A stretch of DNA of 64,000 nucleotides from Castellaniella daejeonensis. Lineage in GTDB: Bacteria > Pseudomonadota > Gammaproteobacteria > Burkholderiales > Burkholderiaceae_B. Of the stretch, positions 41,700-50,838 are shown in pieces (positions within the stretch are counted from its first letter, which is position 1; each line of letters opens with the position of its first letter). The position numbers and the translations under genes were made by a program. Location of the stretch: contig NZ_BAAAFN010000014.1 in NCBI RefSeq assembly GCF_039523555.1, positions 56,701 to 120,700 on the forward strand, in the 5' to 3' direction. The notes under the pieces are model-generated. The model did no database searches. It was not told the origin of the DNA and saw only the letters and a program-made list of their open reading frames with translations.

Positions 41700-42695
41700 A
41701 TGAAGCGACACATCCTTTGCGCCGCGCTGGGCCTGGCCCTGGCGGCCGGGTCGGGCACTTCCCTGGCTGAGACCACGTTGCGGGCTTCGCACCAGTTCCC
41801 GGGCGGGCAGGGCGACCCGCGCGACGAAATGGTGCAGATCATCGCCCGCGAGGTCGAGGCGGCCAATGTCGGATTGAAGATCCAGGTGTTCCCCGGATCT
41901 TCGCTGTACAAGGCCACCGAGCAGTGGGGGGCGCTCACGCGCGGCCAGCTGGACATGACGGCATTCCCCCTGGACTACGCCTCGGGCCGCGTGCCGCAGT
42001 TTTCCGCCACCCTGATGCCGGGCCTGGTGCGCAACTACGACCATGCCCAGCGCCTGAACCAGTCCAACTTCATGAAGGACATCAAGGCGCTGATCGAGAA
42101 GCAGGGCGCGGTGGTCATCGCCGACGCCTGGCTGGCGGGCGGTTTCGCCTCGAAGAAGAACTGCATCACCGGGCCCGACACCATCAAGGGGCAGGTCATC
42201 CGGGCGGCCGGCCCGGCCTTCGAGCAGATGCTGGCGGCGGCGGGCGCGTCGATCTCGTCCATGCCGTCGTCCGAGGTCTATTCGGCCATGCAGACGGGCG
42301 TCCTGGACGCGGCCAACACGTCCAACGACAGCTTCGTTTCCTATCGGCTGTACGAGCAGGCCAAGTGCCTGACGGCGCCGGGCGACAATGCGCTGTGGTT
42401 CATGTACGAGCCGGTGCTGATGTCCAAGAAGGTCTTCGACAACCTGGAGCCCAAGCAGCGCGAGGCCATCCTGGCGGCCGCGAAGAAGGCCGAGGACTAC
42501 TTCACCGTCGAAGCGCGCAAGGGCGAGCAGAAGATGCGCGACATCTACACCAAGGCCGGGGTGGAAGTCGTGACCATGACGCCCGAGGACTACAAGGCCT
42601 GGATGGCGGTGGCCAAGCACTCCTCCTACCGCATGTTCTCGGAAAAGGTGCCGGGCGGCGATGAGCTGCTGAGGAAGGCGCTGGCCGTCCAGTAG
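41700..42695 (+). CDS. TRAP transporter substrate-binding protein (DctP/MatP-like)
   Basis: A 331-residue periplasmic receptor with a signal peptide (residues 1-23, cleavage after SLA). DctP-family blocks: TTLRASHQFPGG, the FPGSSLYKATEQWGALTRGQ block, MPSSEVYSAMQTGVLDAANT (with the conserved Arg region upstream) and FMYEPVLMSKKVFDNL. It should bind malonate or a close dicarboxylate, given that malonyl-CoA synthetase is just upstream. Rhizobial MatPQM is the model. Start: ATG 41700 with AGGAGA. A 90-base gap separates it from matB. Confidence 0.9.
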   Translation: MKRHILCAALGLALAAGSGTSLAETTLRASHQFPGGQGDPRDEMVQIIAREVEAANVGLKIQVFPGSSLYKATEQWGALTRGQLDMTAFPLDYASGRVPQFSATLMPGLVRNYDHAQRLNQSNFMKDIKALIEKQGAVVIADAWLAGGFASKKNCITGPDTIKGQVIRAAGPAFEQMLAAAGASISSMPSSEVYSAMQTGVLDAANTSNDSFVSYRLYEQAKCLTAPGDNALWFMYEPVLMSKKVFDNLEPKQREAILAAAKKAEDYFTVEARKGEQKMRDIYTKAGVEVVTMTPEDYKAWMAVAKHSSYRMFSEKVPGGDELLRKALAVQ

Positions 42696-42801
42696 CGGCC
42701 GGATGCGCACGCCGCCCTGCCATGGGCGGCGTGCGCCCGCCGCCCGTCCGGGGAGGACGCAGCCGGTCCTTCCCGCCTTGAGCGACGCACATGGAGGTCG
42801 C

Positions 42802-43290
42802 ATGAATCGAATCTTTACGCGCTGGGTGGAAAGTCTGACGCGGGTCTGCGGCGTGCTGTCGGCACTGCTGCTGGTGTTCGCGATGCTGGTGGTCTGCCAG
42901 ATGATCCTGATGCGCTACGTGTTTCGCGCCCCCACCATCTGGCAGACCGAGGCCGTGGTGTTCGGCGCCACGGCGGCGATCTTCCTGGGTGCGCCCTATG
43001 TGCTGATGACCAAGGGGCACGTCGGCGTCGATTTCATCCAGATGCTGGTGGGCGACCGGACCCGCCTCTGGCTGGACCGCATCGGGGCCTGGCTGGGCCT
43101 GGGATTCTGCATCCTGATGACCGCGGCCACCGGGCTGCATCTGTTCGAGGCGCTGGAAGGCGGGTGGACGACCTCCAGCGTGGCCGCCGTGCCGCTGTGG
43201 ATGCCGCTGACGCCCGTGGTGTTCGGCTTCGCCCTGCTGAGCCTGCAGTATGTCGTCGAAATCATGAAACTGTCGGGAGATCCGTCATGA
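42802..43290 (+). CDS. TRAP transporter small permease (DctQ/MatQ-like)
   Basis: A 162-residue membrane protein with four hydrophobic segments, including VLSALLLVFAMLVVCQMILM, AVVFGATAAIFLGAPYVLM and the last one ending FGFALLSLQYVVEI. DctQ subunits form the stator of the tripartite transporter with the large permease. Start: ATG 42802 with GGAGGTCGC upstream. The stop overlaps the large-permease start in ATGA. Confidence 0.9.
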   Translation: MNRIFTRWVESLTRVCGVLSALLLVFAMLVVCQMILMRYVFRAPTIWQTEAVVFGATAAIFLGAPYVLMTKGHVGVDFIQMLVGDRTRLWLDRIGAWLGLGFCILMTAATGLHLFEALEGGWTTSSVAAVPLWMPLTPVVFGFALLSLQYVVEIMKLSGDPS

Positions 43291-44606
43291 CGCCCACCCT
43301 CGCCGGGATCTGCATCATCCTGGGCCTGTGCCTGATGCTGGCGACCGGCATGCCCATCGCCTTCGCCCTGGGCCTGGCCGCCGTGGTCGGATTGTTCCTG
43401 GACATGGGGCCGGGCGTGATCTATGTGCTTGCCGAGACCATGTTCGCCGGGATCGCCAACCTGGGCTACGTCGCCATCCCCATGTTCGTGCTGATGGGCG
43501 CCATCGTGGCCGGCACGCCGGCGGGCGGCGACCTGTACAAGACCCTGGATCGCTGGCTGCACAAGGTGCCTGGCGGCCTGGTGCTGTCGAACATCGGCGC
43601 CTGCGCGATCTTTTCCGGCATGACCGGATCCAGTCCGGCCACCTGCGCAGCCATCGGCAAGATGGGTATCCCGGAAATGCTCGGCCGCGGCTATCCGTCT
43701 TCGGTGGCCACCGGTTCGATCGCCGCCGGCGGCACGCTGGGCATACTGATCCCGCCCTCGGTCACCATGATCGTCTACGGCATTGCCACACAGACCTCGA
43801 TCGGCCGGCTGTTCCTGGCCGGCGTACTGCCGGGGATTCTGCTGACCTGCATGTTCATGGCCTGGGCGCTGTACGATGCCCGGCGCAAGGGCTTTCGCTT
43901 CAACACCGGTTCCCTGCGCTATTCCTGGCGCGACAAGCTGGCCACCCTGCCCAGGGTGCTGCCCCTGCTGCTCATCATCCTGGGCATGCTCTTCGTGCTG
44001 TACGGCGGCGTGGCCACTCCGTCCGAAGCCGCCGGTGCCGGCGCGTTGCTGACGCTGGTGGTGGTCGTCCTGGTCTACCGCCTGTTCCGCATGAAGACTT
44101 ACGTCGACGTGTTCGGCTCGGCGATGCGCGAAAGCGTCATGATCATGATGATCATGGCCTCGGCGGAATTGTTCGCCTTTGCCCTGTCGTCCCTGTTCAT
44201 CACCCAGACGCTGGCCTCGGCCATCGCGGCGCTGGAGATCAACCGATGGCTGCTGATGGGGCTGATCAACGTCTTCCTGCTGGTGGCCGGGATGTTCCTG
44301 CCGCCGGTGGCCATCATCGTCATGGCGGCGCCGCTGCTGCTGCCCATCATCACCCAGGCCGGCTTCGATCCGTACTGGTTCGCCGTGGTGCTGACGATCA
44401 ACATGGAGATCGGCCTGATCACTCCGCCCGTCGGACTGAATCTGTTCGTGCTCAACGCGATCGCGCCCGACGTGCCCACCCAGGATATCCTGAGGGGAGC
44501 GCTGCCCTACGTGCTGGTCATGATGGCGGCCATCGTGCTGCTGTGCATGTTCCCCGGCATCGTCACCTGGCTGCCCGAACTGGTCATGGGCGCGGCGGTC
44601 AGCTGA
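43287..44606 (+). CDS. TRAP transporter large permease (DctM/MatM-like)
   Basis: A 439-residue, roughly twelve-helix permease. Family marks: GMPIAFALGLAAVVGLFLDM, the segment SGMTGSSPATCAAIGKMGIP in the first half and AGMFLPPVAIIVMAAPLLLP in the second, each with the Pro/Gly clamshell loops. It imports the acid using a sodium gradient. Start ATG 43287 overlaps the small-permease stop. This is the last gene of the malonate operon; the convergent FUSC gene ends 33 bases beyond. Confidence 0.93.
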   Translation: MTPTLAGICIILGLCLMLATGMPIAFALGLAAVVGLFLDMGPGVIYVLAETMFAGIANLGYVAIPMFVLMGAIVAGTPAGGDLYKTLDRWLHKVPGGLVLSNIGACAIFSGMTGSSPATCAAIGKMGIPEMLGRGYPSSVATGSIAAGGTLGILIPPSVTMIVYGIATQTSIGRLFLAGVLPGILLTCMFMAWALYDARRKGFRFNTGSLRYSWRDKLATLPRVLPLLLIILGMLFVLYGGVATPSEAAGAGALLTLVVVVLVYRLFRMKTYVDVFGSAMRESVMIMMIMASAELFAFALSSLFITQTLASAIAALEINRWLLMGLINVFLLVAGMFLPPVAIIVMAAPLLLPIITQAGFDPYWFAVVLTINMEIGLITPPVGLNLFVLNAIAPDVPTQDILRGALPYVLVMMAAIVLLCMFPGIVTWLPELVMGAAVS

Positions 44607-44639
44607 CGGCGGTTCCGGTGTGGCCGTTGCCGGCGGGAA

Positions 44640-46856
44640 TCAGCCGGCCGGCTGCGCCCGCACGGCTGCCGGCTGCGGGGGCGCTTCCAGCGCCCGCATT
44701 TCTTCATCGATGCGCTGCGCGGCCTTGATCATCTGGCGCAGGGGATAGGCGATGGTCGCGTAGTCGCCCTCGGTCTCGATGACATTGGGCGCCGCGGCCC
44801 GCCTGCCTTCCAGTGCGTCCCGGGTGGCTGCCAGTGCCTGCCGGATGCCTTCGGGCTCGTCGTCGATCAGCGCCAGGTGCGGAATCACCGCGGCGATCTG
44901 CGAGGCCAGGGTGTGGTTCTGGATCAGCAGGCGGTTCAGTTCCGGCACATGACGCTGGTGGCTGACGGGTTCGTCCATCATGCGATAGAAGGCCGAGGTG
45001 AAGTTGCCGAAGGCGATGTGCACGTTCTTGCGGGCCAGCCGCCAGCGCACGTCGGTCTCGCCGGATTCGGGGGTGCGTCCTGCGCGTGCCGCGCGGCAGG
45101 CATCGACGTGATCCAGTCCGGCCTGCAGGAAGGCCAGGTTGGCGGCGCGCAGCGCCCGGGCCAGCTTGCCCAGGGTGTTGCGTTCCCAGGACGGCAGGAT
45201 GTAGCTGCAGGTCAGCGCCAGGATGCAGCCGATCACGGTATCCACCAGGCGCTCGCCCACGACCGCGTTGGATCCCGGGGCGAGGAAATGGAACACCAGC
45301 AGCACGAACAGGGTGTTGAACATTGCCGACAGGGCGTAGTTGACCTGCACCAGGCTGTAGCCCAGAACGCTGCTGGCCACCAGGATGAGCAGGAGTGCGT
45401 GGGAGTTGTCCACCAGGCTGAACAGCAGCAGCGACAGGCCGCAGCCGATCAGCGTGCCTGTCAGGCGCCAGCCGTTGCGCTGGCGTGTCAGCGCGAAGCC
45501 GGGCTTCATGATGATCAGCACTGTCAGGACGATCCAGTAGCCATGGCCGGCCATGCCCGGATCCAGCGTATTCACCAGCGGGGCGCGGGCCAGCAGGGCG
45601 CCCACCACCATGGCCAGCAGCGACGCGACCGCCACCCGCAAGGCGTAGCGGCAATGCGCGGACCTGAAGTTCAGGTTGCGCGTCAGCATGTCCGCCCGCC
45701 ATTTCTGCCGCGTCAGGAAACGGTCCAGGGTCTTGCGCGCGCGGACCGGGTCGGTTTCCGGCGGGACGGGGTTCACGGAATGGTCCGCCATGCGGTCGAC
45801 CTGGCGGGTCATGTTGCGCAGCCGGCGCAGCACCTGGACCAGCAGGGCGTAGAGTTCCGGATCGGACTGCGGCATGCCGCCCTCGCGCAGTTGCTGCAGT
45901 TCGAATTCCAGGGCACGCAGTTCGGCCTTGACGCTGTTGCGCACCCGATAGCGGCGATTGCGCGCCACGTTCAGGGCCAGGTCGGCCACGTTGGCGGAAA
46001 GCTTCATCATGGCATCGCGCACGAACAGCAGGATGTCGCTGTCGGGCAGCGCACGGCGCAAAGTGGCGTAGTCGGTGTGGGTGGCCACCATGCTGTCGAG
46101 CAGGCTGATCATGTCGACGAACAGGTTCAGCAGCCCCTGGCGCAGCCGGTCGGCATGGGTTGCGGTGCCGCGCGGCTGCTCGCGCAGCACCATGTCGCGC
46201 GCGGCCTGGTGGGCCTCGGTCATGAGCGCCTGGCGGCGGATCAGGTTGCGGTAGCTGTCGTCCAGGTCCTGGCGGATGTCGTAGAAGCGGGCCCGCGCGG
46301 CGATGTAGTCGGCCGTGGCGAACAGCGCCACGGACAGGGCCTGCTGTTCCTCGCGGTGCCACATCAGCCGGTGCACGGCCGCGCTGTAGAGCAGGTAGAA
46401 GGCGCCGCCCAGGAACGACGTCAGCGTGTGCTCCAGCACGTCGGCCGGAGTCAGCGGCGTGCGCAGCGTCAGTGTCATGATCAGCAGGCAGGCGAAGCCG
46501 AGCAGGCCGCCGTGCTTGCCGTAGACGGTCAGCATCGAGAAGCAGAAGCACAGGGCGGGCACGGTCAGCCAGATGGCCAGGACGTGGCTGGAGGCCAGGC
46601 CGGTCAGGAAGGTGGTGAGCGAGCCCAGGCACAGGGCGGCGAACATGCCGTTGATGCCGTAGCGCCGCGGGCCGCCGGGCTGGTCCAGGATGGCCACGCA
46701 GGCGGCGCCGACCGCCGCCACGAAGCTGCTGGTGTGCCAGCCGAAGACCCCGGACAGCACCAGGGCCGGCAGCAGCACGCCAGCGGCCTGGCGCATCCCG
46801 CCGAAGAAGTAATGGCTGTAGAAAAAGCGCTGCAGCTGCGAGGTGGACAAGGTCAT
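44640..46856 (-). CDS. FUSC family membrane transporter (YccS/AaeB-like)
   Basis: A 738-residue protein made of two membrane blocks (about residues 15-150 and 395-520) and two soluble helical regions. The second membrane block has VASLLAMVVGALLARAP, WIVLTVLIIMKPGFALTRQR (the FUSC signature with a conserved Arg) and the GTLIGCGLSLLLFSL segment. AaeB-type proteins export aromatic acids; YccS function is unknown. No AaeA adaptor is next to it. Start: ATG 46856 (MTLSTSQLQRFFYS). A 9-bp-arm palindrome lies 52 bases upstream between it and narK. Confidence 0.87.
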   Translation of the reverse strand: MTLSTSQLQRFFYSHYFFGGMRQAAGVLLPALVLSGVFGWHTSSFVAAVGAACVAILDQPGGPRRYGINGMFAALCLGSLTTFLTGLASSHVLAIWLTVPALCFCFSMLTVYGKHGGLLGFACLLIMTLTLRTPLTPADVLEHTLTSFLGGAFYLLYSAAVHRLMWHREEQQALSVALFATADYIAARARFYDIRQDLDDSYRNLIRRQALMTEAHQAARDMVLREQPRGTATHADRLRQGLLNLFVDMISLLDSMVATHTDYATLRRALPDSDILLFVRDAMMKLSANVADLALNVARNRRYRVRNSVKAELRALEFELQQLREGGMPQSDPELYALLVQVLRRLRNMTRQVDRMADHSVNPVPPETDPVRARKTLDRFLTRQKWRADMLTRNLNFRSAHCRYALRVAVASLLAMVVGALLARAPLVNTLDPGMAGHGYWIVLTVLIIMKPGFALTRQRNGWRLTGTLIGCGLSLLLFSLVDNSHALLLILVASSVLGYSLVQVNYALSAMFNTLFVLLVFHFLAPGSNAVVGERLVDTVIGCILALTCSYILPSWERNTLGKLARALRAANLAFLQAGLDHVDACRAARAGRTPESGETDVRWRLARKNVHIAFGNFTSAFYRMMDEPVSHQRHVPELNRLLIQNHTLASQIAAVIPHLALIDDEPEGIRQALAATRDALEGRRAAAPNVIETEGDYATIAYPLRQMIKAAQRIDEEMRALEAPPQPAAVRAQPAG

Positions 46857-46907
46857 GCGGCCTGCGTTTGATGGCGAGGTGGTGAGCGAAAGTATAGAGA
46901 ACACCTG

Positions 46908-46931
46908 GCCGGAGTATCTAGTTACTCCGGC
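46908..46931. promoter_or_regulatory. 24-bp palindrome between FUSC gene and narK
   Basis: GCCGGAGTA (46908-46916) and TACTCCGGC (46923-46931) are perfect 9-bp arms around TCTAGT, whose inner CTAG is also symmetric, so 22 of 24 positions are symmetric. It sits in the divergent promoter region. No local one-component regulator explains it. It does not follow the NarL 7-2-7 rule because the heptamer-like parts point outward. Confidence 0.6.
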
Positions 46932-47025
46932 GGGCGGGAGTTGGTCATGAGGCCGATATCCGGAAAGCTGCGAATTCCTTATGCTTGCACCATGCGGATT
47001 TCCCGCGCAAGAAGGCCAAGTCATC

Positions 47026-48303
47026 ATGACCACCCCATCTTCCCGAAAAGCCCTGTCCGTGCTGGTCGCCAGCACCTTTGCATTCACGATCTGCTTTGCC
47101 GTGTGGATGATGTTCGCCGTGCTCGGCATCCCCATCAAGAACCAGCTCGGCCTGTCCGAAACCGAGTTCGGCCTGCTGGCGGCGATGCCGGTGCTGTCCG
47201 GCTCGCTGGTGCGGGTGCCGCTGGGCATCTGGACCGACCGGCACGGAGGACGCATCGTATTCTTCGCGACCATGCTGGCGGCCGTGGTGCCGATCTGGCT
47301 CATGTCCTATGCCACCCAGTACTGGCAGTTCCTGGTCCTGGCCCTGTTCGTCGGCCTGGTGGGCGGCACGTTCTCCGTAGGCACGCCGTATGTGGCCCGC
47401 TGGTTCAAGCGCGACCGCCAGGGCTTTGCCATGGGCGTCTTCGGTGCCGGCAATTCGGGCGCGGCGGTCACGAAATTCGTGGCGCCGGCGCTGATCGCCG
47501 CCGCCGGCGGCGCCTGGACCGTCGTGCCGCAGGTGTATGCCGTCGGCCTGCTGGTCACGGCCTGCCTGTTCTGGGTGTTCACCGCCACGGATCCGGCCCA
47601 TCTGCAGGCCGCTTCGAGCGCCGGTTTCCGGGCCCAGCTGCAGCTGCTGCGCGATCCCCGGGTGTGGCGCTACAGCCAGTACTACTCGGTCGTGTTCGGC
47701 GGCTATGTCGGCCTGGCGCTCTGGATGGTGCACTACTACGTCGACGAATACGGCTTCAGCATGGGCACGGCCGCTTTTCTGGCCGCCTGCTTCTCGCTGC
47801 CGGGCGGGGTGCTGCGCGCCCTGGGCGGCTGGATTTCCGACCGCTTCGGCGCCTATCGCACGACCTGGTGGGTGATGTGGGTGGCCTGGGTCGCGTTCTT
47901 CGTCCTCAGCTACCCCAAGACCGACTTCACGATCCAGACCGCTTCCGGGCCGCTGTCCTTCCACCTGGCGCTCAGCCCGACGGTGTTCACCATCCTGCTC
48001 TTCGTCGTGGGGATCGCGATGGCGATCGGCAAGGCCTCGGTGTTCAAGTTCATCTCCAACGACTACGACGGCAACATCGGCGCGGTGTCGGGAATCGTGG
48101 GCCTGGCAGGGGGGCTGGGCGGCTTCATCCTGCCGATCCTGTTCGGCGCGCTGCTGGATTTCACGGGCATCAATTCCAGTTGCTTCATGCTGATGTACGG
48201 CACGGTCTGCGTCTCGCTGGTCTGGATGCACTACAGCTTCAGGGGCGAGGGACAGCGCCGGGATTCGTCCGGGTCGGCGCGGCTGGCTGCCGACGCCGCC
48301 TGA
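47026..48303 (+). CDS. narK: Nitrate/nitrite transporter, NarK family (MFS)
   Basis: A 425-residue, twelve-helix MFS protein of the nitrate/nitrite porter type. Signatures: RVPLGIWTDRHGGR in loop 2-3, the glycine-rich FGAGNSGAAVTKFVAPAL and the matching GIVGLAGGLGGFILPILFG in the second half. NarK-type proteins exchange or import nitrate and nitrite. Start: ATG 47026, following AAGGCCAAGTCATC. Four bases separate its stop from narX, and narL follows, so the three probably form one nitrate-response operon. No nitrate reductase gene is in the window. Confidence 0.9.
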   Translation: MTTPSSRKALSVLVASTFAFTICFAVWMMFAVLGIPIKNQLGLSETEFGLLAAMPVLSGSLVRVPLGIWTDRHGGRIVFFATMLAAVVPIWLMSYATQYWQFLVLALFVGLVGGTFSVGTPYVARWFKRDRQGFAMGVFGAGNSGAAVTKFVAPALIAAAGGAWTVVPQVYAVGLLVTACLFWVFTATDPAHLQAASSAGFRAQLQLLRDPRVWRYSQYYSVVFGGYVGLALWMVHYYVDEYGFSMGTAAFLAACFSLPGGVLRALGGWISDRFGAYRTTWWVMWVAWVAFFVLSYPKTDFTIQTASGPLSFHLALSPTVFTILLFVVGIAMAIGKASVFKFISNDYDGNIGAVSGIVGLAGGLGGFILPILFGALLDFTGINSSCFMLMYGTVCVSLVWMHYSFRGEGQRRDSSGSARLAADAA

Positions 48304-48307
48304 TTCC

Positions 48308-50146
48308 ATGGATTCCACGAACCCCCTCTACCTGGATTCGCCCGCGCTGCGCTATCGCCTGTCGACCCGCATCATCGCGACGTCGGTGGCGGTGCTGGCG
48401 CTCGTGCTGGGCATGATCGGCTGGACACTATGGCTTTCCTGGCAGCTCGAAGGCGCCGGCGCGGCAATCAACGACACCGGCAGCCTGCGGATGCGGGCCA
48501 ATCAGGTGGCCATCGTCCTGCTGCGCCATGCGCCCGGCGCCGGTCCGCAGGGCGGTGCGGGCGGGGGCGTCGCGTTGGATCTGGACGGCCTGCTTTCGGC
48601 CCAGGAACGGATCCTGGGCCGGATCCGCCAGGGGGATGCGGACCGGCCCCTGGCGCTGCCGCACGACCGCCGGATCCGGGCGCAGATGGACCGGGTCACG
48701 GCGCTCTGGGACGAAAAGCTGGTGCCCGCCGCGCGGGCGGCCAGCGCCGGCGCGCCGGTGCGGATCTACCTGGATCTGTTGCCCGTGTTCGTGGCCCAGG
48801 CCGATGGCCTGGTGCGCATGATCGAGGACGACAGCGCCCGCAAGACCAGCCGCCTGCGGTTTTCCCAGGGCATGCTGGTCGTCATGGCCTGCATCGGGAC
48901 GCTCGCCCTGGTGTATCTGCTGTATCTGTGGATCATCTACCCGGTGCGCCGCCTGCAGGGCGGCCTGCAACGCATGGCGCTGCGGGAATTCGGCGTGCGC
49001 CTGCCGGTGGACCGCCGTGACGAGTTCGGCGTGCTGGCGCGCGGCTTCAATCGCATGGCCGATGAGCTTCAGGAACTCTACACCGACCTGGAGGCCAGGG
49101 TCGCCGAAAAGACCGCGCAGCTTGCCAGCCAGAACGAAGTCCTGTCCGCGCTCTACGACATGGCGGCTTTCCTGAACCGCCCCAACGACATCGAAGCGGT
49201 CTGCCGGGGGTTCCTGGACCGGGTGATCCGGCGCTTCGGGGCCGATGGCGCGGCGATCAGCCTGCGCGGCCCCCTGGGCGACCGGGCACGGATTTCCATC
49301 ACCGCGGGCCGCAGGGACGCGGCGCGCTATCCCGCATCGGCCGCCTTCCGGATCCATACCCAGGAAGACGTGCTGGGCGAGTTCACCCTGTATTTCCTCG
49401 AGCCGCATGCACTGGGCGCGGAGCAGAACCACCTGCTGGAGACCCTGGGCCTGCACCTGGGGGTGGCCGTGGAGAACCGGCGGCTGAGCGGCCAGGCGCG
49501 CCAGCTGGCCATGGAACAGGAGCGCAATCTCATGGCGCAGGGGCTGCACGACAGTATTGCCCAGGGCCTGAATTTCCTGAATCTGCAGCTGCAGCTGCTG
49601 GATCGCGCGGCCGACCGCGCCGACCTGGACGAGATCCGCGAGATCGTGCCTTTGCTGCGGACCGGGGTGGACGAGAGCTACCAGGACGTGCGCGAACTGC
49701 TGAACAACTTCCGCACCCAGCTGGGCGAGGGCGGCCTGCTGCATGCGGCGGAAGAGGCCGTGGCCCGGTTCCGCCGCCAGACGGGCGTCGAGGTCTCGCT
49801 GCGGTCCGACGGTCTCATGGGCGGGGCGCCCCTGACGCGCGAGCAGCAGCTGGAGGCCCTGTTCATCCTGCAGGAGGCGCTGTCCAATGTGCGCAAGCAT
49901 GCCGAGGCCGGCAAGGTCGACATCCACCTGAGCAACCGCACCCATTTCCGGATGGAGATCTCCGACGACGGGATCGGCTATGATCCGGAAAGCCTCGCCG
50001 ATCGGCCCGAAGGGCATTTCGGCCGCCGCATTATGCAGGAACGCGCGCGGCGCATGGGCGCCACCCTGACGGTCACGACCGCGCCCGGGCAGGGGGTCTC
50101 GATCGTGCTGGAACTGCCGGCCGGCGGTCAGCGGAGGCCGGCCTGA
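48308..50146 (+). CDS. narX: Nitrate/nitrite sensor histidine kinase, NarX type
   Basis: A 612-residue membrane sensor. TM1 is at about residues 22-44, TM2 at about 188-212, and the periplasmic domain between them carries a P-box-like stretch INDTGSLRMRANQVAI (54-69) typical of NarX/NarQ nitrate binding. Then come a HAMP domain (to about 262), a GAF-like central region, the HisKA_3 phosphorylation site H414 in QGLHDSIAQGLNFLNLQLQL and an ATPase domain with SNVRKHA and DDGIGYD. Start: ATG 48308, four bases after narK. The cognate regulator narL follows after 41 bases. Confidence 0.9.
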   Translation: MDSTNPLYLDSPALRYRLSTRIIATSVAVLALVLGMIGWTLWLSWQLEGAGAAINDTGSLRMRANQVAIVLLRHAPGAGPQGGAGGGVALDLDGLLSAQERILGRIRQGDADRPLALPHDRRIRAQMDRVTALWDEKLVPAARAASAGAPVRIYLDLLPVFVAQADGLVRMIEDDSARKTSRLRFSQGMLVVMACIGTLALVYLLYLWIIYPVRRLQGGLQRMALREFGVRLPVDRRDEFGVLARGFNRMADELQELYTDLEARVAEKTAQLASQNEVLSALYDMAAFLNRPNDIEAVCRGFLDRVIRRFGADGAAISLRGPLGDRARISITAGRRDAARYPASAAFRIHTQEDVLGEFTLYFLEPHALGAEQNHLLETLGLHLGVAVENRRLSGQARQLAMEQERNLMAQGLHDSIAQGLNFLNLQLQLLDRAADRADLDEIREIVPLLRTGVDESYQDVRELLNNFRTQLGEGGLLHAAEEAVARFRRQTGVEVSLRSDGLMGGAPLTREQQLEALFILQEALSNVRKHAEAGKVDIHLSNRTHFRMEISDDGIGYDPESLADRPEGHFGRRIMQERARRMGATLTVTTAPGQGVSIVLELPAGGQRRPA

Positions 50147-50187
50147 GCCCACCGCGCGGGTCCGGGCGTGCTTCGAAACGAGAACTC

Positions 50188-50838
50188 ATGATCAGAATCC
50201 TGCTGGTCGACGACCACAGCCTGTTTCGCACCGGCATCCGCCTGCTGCTGCAGCGCTACCCTGATTTCGAGATCGCCGGCGAAGCCGCCGACGGCCTCGA
50301 AGGCATCAAGCGGGCCCGCGAACTGGCGCCAGACGTGATCCTGCTGGATCTGAACATGCCCGGTCTTTCCGGGCTGGAAACCCTGCAGTTGCTGGTCCAG
50401 GACGTGCCCGACTGCGCCGTGCTGGTGCTGACCGTGTCCGAGGACGCCGACGACCTGGGCCAGGCACTGCAGGCCGGGGCCAGCGGCTACCTGCTGAAGA
50501 ACATCGATGGCGATGCCCTGGTGGCGGCCATCCGCAAGGCCGCGGCGGGCGGAGCCGCGATTGCCGAAGAAATGACCGGCAAGCTGATCGAGCAGTTCCG
50601 GCGGCGCTCCGATCCGATGCCGGGTGCGGGGCCGCGCGACCGCCTGACGCCGCGCGAGCGCGAGATCGTCCAGTGCCTGGCGCGGGGTGAAAGCAACAAA
50701 CTCATCGCCCGCAACCTGGCGCTGTCCGAAAGCACGGTCAAGATCCATGTCCAGAACATCCTGAAAAAGCTCGGCCTGAGCAGCCGGGTCCAGGTGGCGG
50801 TCTATGCGGTCGAGCATGGCCTGCTCGACGAGCCCTGA
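50188..50838 (+). CDS. narL: NarL/FixJ-family response regulator
   Basis: A 216-residue regulator. The receiver domain has the acidic pair DD (8-9), phospho-acceptor D54 in ILLDLNMPG, and the Thr/Lys of LVLTVSE and GYLLKNID. The LuxR-type helix-turn-helix is at about residues 148-211 (LTPREREIVQCLARGESNKL, then TVKIHVQNILKKLG). It directly follows the NarX-type kinase and should bind NarL heptamers at nitrate- or nitrite-controlled genes. The narK promoter region shows no clear 7-2-7 site, so regulation of this operon by NarL is not evident. Confidence 0.9.
   Translation: MIRILLVDDHSLFRTGIRLLLQRYPDFEIAGEAADGLEGIKRARELAPDVILLDLNMPGLSGLETLQLLVQDVPDCAVLVLTVSEDADDLGQALQAGASGYLLKNIDGDALVAAIRKAAAGGAAIAEEMTGKLIEQFRRRSDPMPGAGPRDRLTPREREIVQCLARGESNKLIARNLALSESTVKIHVQNILKKLGLSSRVQVAVYAVEHGLLDEP

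Noticed and set aside
44877..46871. 664-codon open frame antisense to the FUSC gene
   Set aside because: It is Gln/Gly/His-rich with no domain, while the minus-strand frame has clear FUSC membrane segments.
46908..46931. NarL or FNR binding site at narK
   Set aside because: NarL sites are TACYNMT-N2-AKNRGTA, pointing inward; here the GAGTA and TACTC parts point outward. No TTGAT-N4-ATCAA is present for FNR.
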